Assembly (NCBI GenBank): GCA_011009095.1
Contig: VTPC01090026.1
Span: 303,145 to 367,144, forward strand
Length of the DNA: 64,000 nt
Direction of reading: 5' to 3'
From: Ignelater luminosus
Lineage: Eukaryota; Arthropoda; Insecta; Coleoptera; Elateridae
The number at the start of each line of letters is the position of its first letter. The stretch's first letter is position 1. The position numbers and the translations under genes are program-made. A model generated the notes under the pieces. It was not told where the DNA came from. It saw only the letters and a program-made list of their open reading frames with translations, and ran no database searches. Of this stretch, positions 55,850 through 64,000 are shown piece after piece.

Positions 55850-57985
55850 AACTTTCTTATTCTTGTAGGTTATGTTATCTGTAAATCAAAGAAGAATAAT
55901 CATCAGGAAATTGCAAAGGATGGGATAAACACAGTTGTTTTAGAATTGTCAAGCACTGATTTATATTATTGAGGCTGATTTTAATTTTACGTAAAAGAAG
56001 AATAAACAAAATGACATCAGTTTTTATTTTTGTATTGGTTTACAAACAGATTTAAATGTTGAAAATGATTTAGATAAAATAGTGCCAGATATAACCGAAT
56101 TACAAACTTTTAATTTTTTTGAAGATATTACTACTCCAATTTTTAATTTTGTTTTATTTTAGTAAGTGAGAATTTCTTAATAGAAGAAAATATGAATTAC
56201 GATCATCACGAAGAAATGGCCGACAAAGATGAACACACAGATTTGTCGACAATTGACGTGCCAGAGGAAAGTAAATATTACGATGATGCTGTTGATACAG
56301 ACAACACTGAGGACATAGACTAAATGCCAAGGGAAGATGAAGAAAGTAGTGATAATCAAGGCAACGAGGCAAATGATAGCCACAAAGAAGACATAGATGG
56401 GAATGCTAAACATCAGAAAGCAGAAACAAATGAAAAGGCCAAAAACATGGAAAAAATATTCAGAAACAAAAAAGCTTGAAAGGCGAAAAATATGTAGGAT
56501 ACAAAAACAAAGTTCGAAGAAAAAATTTTGGAACCTCCTAGACAATGTAGACTTAAATGTTTCAAGCTAATTAAAAACAAACAACGGCAGGTGTTGTTCA
56601 AAGTTTTTGGAAACACTAATTGGATACAAATAAGCTAATTCATTATACAAAGGATAGAGTCAACATTTATTCGAAGATACAGGCCACGTAATAATTCGCG
56701 AGAAGGAAGAAGACAACAAAGCTACTTGTACACTGTACAAATAGAAAAGAATATCATAAAGGTCTGCAAGACTATATCTATGAATACATCTAGTATTTCA
56801 AAAAGACTTATTCGTGGTGCTCTGAAGAAAAAGAGTCTTATTCTCATGGTGGTCTAATAATACAGGCCTCATCCTAAAAAGTGGCACCAAATAAATTATC
56901 TAGAAAAGCTGAAACTCTCGTTATTAATCATATCAAAATGTTTCCGGCGGTTGACAGTCACTAGACCACAGAAAAATCGCCAGCAAAGTACCCAAATACA
57001 TCCACATCTAAATATAAACACGATGTATAGAAATTATATTTAATGATGCAGAGAAAACGATGTACCCTAATCTAAAACTGTGAAACCAAGCATGTATCGT
57101 CCGTCACCTATTTTGTACACAATTTAATTTGAGTTTTAAACAACTATACAATAATACATGTGACACTTGTGATCACCTTGAACACCTTTTAAGGAACTTG
57201 AGCACTGAAAATGGAGCTGATATTCCCAAGCAAAAGGAGAAACACTTACATAACGCAAAACTAAAAGATTTTAATAAACAAAGGGCAAAACAGATAGATT
57301 CGGAAGAGAGAGCAGCTATGGTAGACTTACAAAAATTATAGACATTCAATTTAACAGTTTTTGTCAGCACATTACAAAAAACTTCTTGTTTTGTATGGGA
57401 TGAAACAACAGCCGGAAGAGGGGGAATGAGATTTCTTCTTGTTTACAGATATGGCTGCTTGATTTGTCCCAGTCAGTGAAAGAAGTAACAGTTTGGTCTG
57501 ACAATTGTTCAGGGCAGAATCAAAACTATATGTTATTTTTAATGTACATATAAGTATTGCAATTTCACCCTTCCATTGAAACGATTAACCATAAGTATTT
57601 ACTTACTGGTCATACTCACATGGAGGTTGACTCCTGTCATACAATAACAGAACAGAAGAAGAAAAAAATTACAAACGACAGAAATCTTTACTTCTCATAA
57701 ATGGGCTCAATTTATTCGCACTTGCAAAACCCATAATCCTATCTTAGTGTATAAGCTGCCGCAAGAGCTGAGAATCTCTATCGCGCGGGATAACATCTCC
57801 TTTAGAAATTCGTAAGAAAAATTTTGATGGAGAGAACTGTTTATCTTTCAATATGGTCCATATCCAATTACGAAAACAGAGCCGGGATGTTTGCTCTACA
57901 TAACCGGTTTTACACAAGATGACTTTACAAGGATTAGTTTTAGGGGAAATGTGCGGAAAGGTTTTGGATTTTCGAATTTGATTTT
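55850..57985 (+). pseudogene. GQN-family DDE-like protein, copy 4 (decayed)
   Basis: An acidic N-terminus (NYDHHEEMADKDEHTDLSTI, 56185-56250) leads into KFEEKILEPPRQCRLKCFKL (56505-56570), STFIRRYRPRNNSREGRRQQ, YLYTVQIEKNIIKVCKTISM, NTSSISKRLIRGALKKKS (56660-56840), KMFPRRLTV, YRPSPILY, then CDTCDHLEHLLRNLS (57160-57205, open frame 57129-57341 with a Lys/Asp-rich helix), LTVFVSTLQKTSCFVWDETT, AGRGG (57350-57430), VWSDNCSGQNQNYMLFLMYI (57488-57547; the GQN catalytic block with its Asp intact) and ETINHKYLLTGHTHMEVDSC HT (57578-57645). It ends at about 57985 where the pogo-like element begins. Several frameshifts. Confidence 0.6.
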
Positions 57986-57988
57986 CGA

Positions 57989-58400
57989 GGGCGAAATTGA
58001 TCACTAGTTCCCCGCCAAGTATTTTCAAATACAATACCATAATTACCCTTTTGTTTGCGCTTGCGTTTATTACATTCAATGAGTGAAGGTTCAGTTGTGA
58101 GACGTGCATTATTGTATCTATCATTTTGTCAATTATTTCTGTAAAACAAGAATTAGAAATTTATAGTGTGAAATTGACACCTTTTGCATACTTAGGAACC
58201 TTCATTGTTAAGTATTATTTGAGAATATTTTTTGTAATTTTCGCAAAATATACGTTTTAGTTGATCTATCGTTAACCCGAATAGTAGATTATAAAAGCGG
58301 AAAACTTTACACATTGGCGGGAATTTTGCGACTAAGATGGCGGGGTCAAATAGATCACACATGAGGGGTGAGATTGATCACTGATCAATTTGGCCCCATC
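57989..58400 (+). repeat. left-end cluster of GGGGTCAAATTGATCA-like words
   Basis: Four copies, three direct and one inverted. Together with the four at the right end they look like transposase-binding sites. Confidence 0.55.
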
Positions 58401-58473
58401 ATTTTTTACTTAGCTGATTCTTGTTTCTATTGCTGTATCTATTTGTTTTTTATTTTAGACTAATGTAAATACA

Positions 58474-60243
58474 ATGGTACGTGTACATAAGAGAAAATTA
58501 GGTGCCAGAAAATACAAAGACTACAGTAGCGAGAATGTCGAGCAGGCCTTATCAAAAGTAATTGAAAGCGGTTGGAGTTTGTGTAAAGCTGCTAGAGAAT
58601 ACAAAATATCGTATGGTACACTACACAATAAGTACCATGGACGTCATATAAGAAAAAATGGAGGGCAAACTGTCTTTACATTTAACGAAAAAAAGCTTTT
58701 CTTTCTGCTGCAAGTACTTGTGGCGAATGGGGATTTCCGTTAGAAACAGTCGATCTAAGGCAATTAGCAAAAAATTATTTGGATAGTCAGGGCCGTACTA
58801 TTACGTCATTTAAAAATAATTTGCCAGGAAATGATTGGGTGTATTCACTAATTTAACGACATAATAATGCAATTGTAAAGAAACTTGCTGCTAATATTAA
58901 ACGTTCTCGAGCTTCTGTTTCTAAAAAAACTATAACAGATTACTTTAACAACTTACGTAAAACATTGCAAGATGTTCCACCGTGCAACATATTTAATTAC
59001 GACGAGACAAATTTGCAAGACAACCCAGGGAATAAAAAGATGCTCTTTCGGCGTGGTACTAAATACCCAGAAAGAATTTGTAATTTTACGAAAAGCGCTA
59101 CCTCTGTAATGATGTGTGGGTCGGCATCAGGCGATTTGTTACCTCCATACGTTATTTATAAATCTGAAAAGCTGTGGGTTCAGTGAACGGAGAACGGCCC
59201 CAAAGGGCGTCCTTGCTGCAACAAAAGATGTTGTGCATTAGGGTCTAGATATAATCGCACACGACATGGATGGATAGACGCCCAAACATTTAGTGACTGG
59301 TTCACTTTATGTTTTCTACCTCATGCAAAAGAACTAGAAGGTAGAAAAGTTTTGCTGGGTAATAATTTATCATCCCATTTTACCAATGAGGTGTTGCAGT
59401 TATGTGAAGAGAACAATATTGCCTTTGTTTGTTTACCAAAAACTCTACACATCTAACACAACCTTTAGATGTGGGGTTTTTTAGAGCATTTAAGACATCG
59501 TGGAGGTCAACTTTATGTAGATGGAAGCAGTCACATCCGTCTTATACATCAATCGATAAAAAATATTTTGGTCAATTACTAGCTAGCTCTCTAATTGAAA
59601 TGGATAAAAAAGGGGAAGGTGGTACCTTCGCCATTAAAAAAGATTTAATCGCTTCTTTTAAAGCCACTGGAATCGTACCTTTAGATCCAAAACGAGTCTT
59701 CCAGGAGAAGATGACATTGACAATAATTCTGTTAACAATGTTTTAGTAAACTACTTACAACAATAAAGATTCACGGCTACACCTTCAAGACGGAACATTA
59801 AAAGACAAAGACTTGAAGTAGAGCCAGGTAAAAGTGTAACCGCTCCTAATGAATCAACTTCAGAAGATGAAACAGGACTACAACTACACGACGATTCTGA
59901 CAACGGGCTTACTGAAGAAACCGGAGACGAATCTGAATATTATTCAGCAAATAAGAATTTAGAAAAAGGAACATATTTGTTGTTAAAAGTACTAGGAGGA
60001 AGTAGAAAAAAGACAACATACAGGTATGTTGCAATAATTGAAGAATCAACAGATGAAGGAATTCTAGTACTGGGTATGAAGTCTGTGAATAGCACACGAA
60101 ATATATTCAAAGCTGTAAAGAATGACGAATTTATAATTGGAAATGGTAATATTATAGCTGTTCTTCCAAATCATGATTTAAAAAACTGTGATGGTGAAGA
60201 TATTTACACATTCAAAAATAATATTGATGTAAAAGAGATATAA
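58474..60243 (+). pseudogene. pogo/Tigger-like transposase, frameshifted, second Asp changed
   Basis: The ATG at 58474 follows an acceptor-like TTTTTATTTTAG. Residues 1-75 hold a psq-type helix-turn-helix (YSSENVEQALSKVIESGWSL, CKAAREYKISYGTLHNKY). Then LPLETVDLRQLAKNYLDSQG, a stop in the frame at 58853, and the DDE_1 domain: PPCNIFNYDETNLQDNPG (58978-59030, first Asp), TSVMMCGSASGDLLPPYVIY, a stop at 59184, GWIDAQTFSDWFTLCFLPHA, VLLGNNLSSHFTNEVL (59345-59400; the usual GDN is GNN, so the second Asp is Asn), frameshift, STHLTQPLDVGFFRAFKTSW (59440-59500, third Asp; 35 residues between the second and third sites). A Ser/Asp/Glu-rich tail and an open C-terminal domain (YLLLKVLGGSRKKTTYRYVA to the stop at 60243) follow. 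At least three frameshifts. Confidence 0.7.
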
Positions 60244-60419
60244 TGTTTCACTGAGTTTCCAATACTGATTAATATTTGTTTCTGTTAATATATACGATGT
60301 AAGAGTGCCTTTTTTGTATTACGTAATATGTATTCGTTCTTTGTCTTAATACAAAGCAAATTTTGCATATAAAAGTCTCTTTTGTAGTAATCAAAAAGCG
60401 CTTAAGAATTGAGCAATTT

Positions 60420-60760
60420 CACACTAGTGATCAATTTGACCCCGACTAGTTCTCAGCAGCATATTTCCTAAACCAACTAACATATTTAAACCGGGGTCAG
60501 ATTGATCAATATCCTATCTTTTCTGCAACATTTATGTGTTATAAAACAAGCATGATCAAATTCGCCCCAAACAAGGTATGAAATTATTCAGTTTCTATTC
60601 CTTCTATATTGCAAATATTTCGACTTATGTTAATGTTCTGTGTGTGGAAATCTATTTAAAATATGAAGACAATAGGAATACTAATTTTACATGAAAATTT
60701 AACTAACGAGTAAAATTCTACGCTCAAAATAAAAAATAAAACTATCAATTTAGCCCCAAA
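60420..60760 (+). repeat. right-end cluster of GGGGTCAAATTGATCA-like words
   Basis: Four copies at 60427, 60494, 60552 and 60742, three inverted relative to the left-end direct copies and one in the same orientation. Confidence 0.55.
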
Positions 60761-60789
60761 CTACGGTACAGTGAAACTACAAAAAACGA

Positions 60790-60960
60790 TTGTACTGAGA
60801 AAGTTAGTTTTTGGACAACCGTCCTTCTTGCTCCAAGGTACAGAATTGTGTGCTACACATTTTACTAACAAGATTGAAATATTTTGATGTTAACCTACCC
60901 ATAATATTCAGTGTGATGCATCCCAGTATGGTTTTGGAGCAGTAAACTTTTCAAGCAACG
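60790..60960 (+). pseudogene. possible LTR-retrotransposon RNase H start fragment
   Basis: About 60905-60960 reads NIQCDASQYGFGAV, which resembles the start of the RNase H domain in LTR retrotransposons (LxxDASxxGLGAVLxQ) with its first catalytic Asp. The text before it is not clearly reverse transcriptase and a stop follows soon after. A fragment at best. Confidence 0.3.
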
Positions 60961-63650
60961 AAATACATTTGGCAAGAAAAATAATTTAAAAATCGAACTG
61001 TAAAAACTAAAGATGTTTTAATGTTTATTAAAAATACAAAGTATTAGAGATGGAAATTGGTTGATATTAAATGCCCTTTTATAATTACCAATGGTCAAAG
61101 TTACACATTTAATTTGCTATAAAGCTTAGCAGTTTTGGCTATTCAAATCTTTGGCATTTGTTGAGTTTTAACTAGACACCAACAGGCCTATTTTGCAGTA
61201 ACCCTAGATTCTCGGAAAACATTGAGTTCAAACTATTCAAATTCGACAACTAACTAATTCCAGCAATTTTAATTATATTCACAAAATCTACACTTTACTA
61301 AATTTACCAGATTTTATCACATGGCCAAATTCTTTAAAGGCCTAATTGTTTATACATTCATTTTTATGATTCTCAACATACATATGATCTATAGATATCC
61401 TGATAATTACAATCAGAATGTAACATGCTGTTTCTTTTTTTAGACACTCCTTCTAATGACTTTTCAATAATTTGAAATCTTCAATAAAGTTGCTTTCGTA
61501 CTTACATACATATAACAGTTAATAAGAAGATAAGTAACTAATTAAGTATATTTTTGAACACTCATTCTGAGAAATAACAATTGTCATTCTAGCATATTCA
61601 ATAAATCATAGTTGGTATGCATTTACCAATATCGAGGTTTGCCAAGTACCTTTTGAATGAAAGCTCCAACTGCAACTGACGTTATTTCAACTACAATGAC
61701 TTTCATAAACTTTACTTGTTTCAGAAATAACATTCTTTTTGTAATTAAGGAATAATTTATAATTCAAGTAGGTAGTTTAGAAAATTAATTTTATACCAAC
61801 GGACTAAAAGAAAAATGGATTTCAATTTTATAGAGAGCAACAAAAAAAATATATTAAAACTTAAAATTCTTCAGGGAATTTCAAACTCCAATATTTCATA
61901 ACAAGTTTTTAAATAATTGCAGAACATGAAGCCTACGTGTACTACGCATTAGGAAAATTTCAAGAATGTCGAGTAGGAAGCAACCATTTCGAAATGTGTA
62001 CTAGGGTTGTGTATTTTATACCAGATGTTCCTCATATTTTTGCACCGCTTTAACAGTCTTATCCGAGCTGTACCTATGTTAGATCCTCTGTGTGAATTAT
62101 TCATGCTCTGAGCGCATGTAACCTGACCGCAACTTTAACGGAGCACTTTTATTCTAAAAATATTCCAACTTAGACACAAGCATGGCTCTGACCGATATTT
62201 TACGGTGTTGACTTCGTTGGTGTCCTGTTTATATACATTTTATTACTATATCTTCGATAGCTACAAATTTATTACCCGACGCAATTTTATTATTTCGTAC
62301 AAACTTTACACCGATCTAACCTAATTTAACTCGAAACATTCCAGATTCAAAGATCAGATATTATGAATATGTCTTTCAAAATTTCCATTAATCTTTGTCA
62401 AAAATTTTCAAGTCAACATCTTCGTTACTGAATTCCATTTCTTAATATTAGAATTTGACGAAAAAAATATTTAAATTATTTTCGAAGTGGAAAATAGGAA
62501 TAATAAACCTAATTAAGAGTCATTCGTATAAATTATACTTAATAACAGCTATTCTAAGAAATGTGCCAATCAAAAAACATTTGACAAACTTTTTCATTTA
62601 ACTTTTAGCACGTGCTGCTGAAACGCAAACTTTCCTATATTTATAATTTTAATTTAAATTTCCTCCTTCTTTAAAACCAATTAAAACTACATAAAAGAGT
62701 CCCAAATTGAAGACATCCGCCGAAAGCACACGCCGAAATCTCTAGAGGAGCGAGAGCAAACGAGGACGATAACCAGGCCAAAAGATAAAAAAAGAGGAGG
62801 AAAAACAAGACACATAGATCAAATATACATCAAAAGTTTTAAATTAAATTTTCACCTTTCCGTTTCATATTATTCTTGTTAAAAAGTAAATTGCACTCCG
62901 TTGACAGAACAAAAAGGTACGTAAGTGTGTGGAGCAATAACATTATAGTAAGGGCGTACAAGAGGAGGAGAAAAAAACGAACATTAAAGAAGAAAAATGT
63001 AAGCAAAGCCTTCTAACTTAATGGAAAACGAGTATGGACGGAATTCGACTGGAGCCTCTTCGACCTTTAGAACATTTATCAAAGAGAATCTAAAGAAATA
63101 AGCAATATTTGATCGAAATAAAGGAGACTTTGAATAATAGAATTTCAGAATGGAAATTGCATAAATTGATTCACATACGTCAAGGAATCTTTGATTTCTT
63201 TGACCAATAAAAGTATAAATGTAGAACGGAAACTAATCATAAATTAAATATTTTTTCCGTTATGAAAGTAGTACATTTTCATATTTTCACAGTAATTAGG
63301 ATGTGACTTGTTTTTCTTGTTTCTTTATTCATTTGCTTTTATTACGCATTAGGTTCCCTGTAGCTCATTACTTAAGTATATTACGACTTTTACTTCCGTA
63401 CTTTTTTAAGTACAGGAACTCATTATTAGCTTCTACACATTAAAGTAAGCAATAAGGTTCACAGCAATTTATAGGAATCGCCTTCCAAGCGGCGAAAACC
63501 ACAATTCAAATAATATTATTTTATCAAAGTATCATAATATAGCTTACTTTAGCAAATTCATACTTTCCTAAAAAATAAGTAACACACTTTTTAGTCAGAT
63601 TTCTCTTCTCTCTCTAATAAATGAAACTGTGTCATTTTTAGATTTTTTTT
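60961..63650. other. AT-rich non-coding stretch
   Basis: No transposase blocks or inverted repeats recognised. 62590-63070 is denser and listed separately. This region leads up to the candidate minus-strand exon and would be its downstream intron if that gene is real. Confidence 0.45.
62590..63070. promoter_or_regulatory. candidate conserved non-coding island
   Basis: It contains CACGTGCTGC (an E-box), CCGCCGAAAGCACACGCCG, purine-rich runs (AGGAGCGAGAGCAAACGAGGACG) and AATTAAAACT/TTTAATTTAAAT cores. It has no open frame and no paired repeat. It lies about 0.7-1.3 kb beyond the candidate exon's donor, inside its presumed intron. Confidence 0.2.
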
Positions 63651-63726
63651 CTTCTTAAAGTTGACTAGTGCAAATATCAATTTGATGTTTTTCAGAAATC
63701 AACAGCATGATGTTTTTGTTTCTTAC

Positions 63727-63930
63727 CGGAATGGTGGCTTTTTCCTCGGAGGTGGTTCCCCCATTTGGTGGCACATGACCGGCTTTGGCAACAAGCCCCG
63801 CCGGAACCCGCACCGTGAAGCAATTTGGCGCTGTGCCCCACTCACAAGTGGCCCCCTTCAGGACCACAGCGGCATTCAGTGCATCTCCTGCACTCACCCC
63901 GAAAGGCACACCGTTCACTCCGACCGATCA
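63727..63930 (-). CDS. candidate host-gene exon, GC-rich, unknown product
   Basis: On the minus strand an open frame reads NGVPFGVSAGDALNAAVVLK, GATCEWGTAPNCFTVRVPAG, LVAKAGHVPPNGGTTSEEKA, TIP and then meets a strong splice donor, CCG|GTAAGAAAC (GTAAGA is the complement of 63721-63726). GC content and codon choice (GTG, CTG, GGG) stand out sharply from the window. The in-frame stop TGA about 12 nt before GTGAACGGT means the exon starts within or just upstream of CGGTCGGAG; an acceptor there has a poor pyrimidine tract. I do not recognise the protein. The plus strand is also open here (63785-63988) but has no matching splice signal. Confidence 0.45.
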
Positions 63931-64000
63931 AGTTATCACACAACAAGAACGTTCTCTAATAATAATGCACCACACTCAACTTTTCTAAAGTGGAGAATGT

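Larger units (their letters stand above)
57989..60760 (+). mobile_element. pogo-like DNA transposon, relatively young
   Basis: A pogo-type transposase (58474-60243) lies between clusters of one repeated word. At the left: GGGCGAAATTGATCAC (57989), GGGGTCAAATAGATCAC (58342), GGGGTGAGATTGATCA (58365) and, inverted, TGATCAATTTGGCCCC (58383). At the right: GTGATCAATTTGACCCC (60427), GGGGTCAGATTGATCA (60494), ATGATCAAATTCGCCCC (60552) and CTATCAATTTAGCCCC (60742). The outermost copies are inverted relative to each other and are taken as the ends; the exact tips and TA duplication are not clear. It interrupts GQN copy 4. Confidence 0.55.

Noticed and set aside
56177..56545. 122-codon minus-strand frame rich in Phe, Leu and Val, looking like membrane segments
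   Set aside because: It is the antisense of the acidic Asp/Glu-rich N-terminus of GQN copy 4. Antisense of GAA/GAT codons always reads as hydrophobic.
57744..58124. 126-codon minus-strand open frame
   Set aside because: It spans the junction of GQN copy 4 and the left end of the pogo element on the opposite strand; no motif.
63785..63988. Plus-strand open frame through the GC-rich patch
   Set aside because: Both strands are open there. The minus strand has the better residue text and a consensus splice donor; the plus strand has no matching signal.
1..64000. CRISPR arrays, rRNA genes, bacterial operons
   Set aside because: No regularly spaced identical repeats, no rRNA-like conserved blocks and no tightly packed open frames were seen. 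The window is eukaryotic in character.

Overview
This window reads as AT-rich eukaryotic, most likely insect, DNA. A beetle is my best guess, from the mix of transposon families and the short GT-AG introns; nothing in the window proves it. There is no bacterial-style gene layout, no rRNA, no CRISPR array and no complete host gene. About half of the window is dead or dying transposable elements. The rest is unique, AT-rich, intron-like DNA with a few denser islands. The one plausible host exon is at the far right, on the minus strand (about 63727-63930). It is GC-rich, open and ends in a good splice donor, so much of the window could be a large intron or the flank of that gene. That is inference.

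Layout. 1-3465: non-coding, with two CpG-containing, homeodomain-site-like islands. 3466-13665: one minus-strand non-LTR retrotransposon (LINE) split by two later insertions. The first is a piggyBac (4394-9206) that itself carries a CACTA/Tnp2-like element (4673-7532). The second is a Ginger-like integrase transposon (9793-12498) that itself carries a TA-flanked MITE (10399-10590). 14127-15665: a decayed DDE-type gene with a recognisable 74-nt intron. 16030-17340: a mariner relative with DD39D spacing. 20381-20560: a palindromic MITE. 20640-21190: a pogo remnant. 22169-24060: Ty3/gypsy gag-protease with a duplicated protease segment. 28960-32140: pogo and piggyBac fragments plus a near-perfect hairpin. 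35243-36910: a TA-flanked MITE, then a piggyBac pseudogene. 37412-40000: a second distinctive DDE-like family with a GHGKG motif. 42313-42961: a 649-bp foldback MITE carrying a tRNA-like unit that ends in a T8 run. 46425-48720: piggyBac. 49230-52290: two more members of the GQN-motif DDE family (one per strand) around a Tc1 helix-turn-helix remnant. 55850-57985: a fourth member of that family, apparently cut by the youngest-looking element, a pogo-like transposon (57989-60760). This pogo has its transposase in only a few frame pieces and clusters of a GGGGTCAAATTGATCA-like repeat at both ends. 60960-63650: non-coding, with a CpG-containing island before the candidate exon.

No intact transposase is present. 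The most interesting items are the tRNA-like unit inside the MITE, the readable in-frame fusion of a Tnp2-like N-terminus to a DUF4806 tail, the three-level nesting, the repeat-clustered ends of the pogo and CACTA-like elements, and the recurring GQN-motif DDE family. All family calls come from reading translated motifs by eye; no database search was possible.
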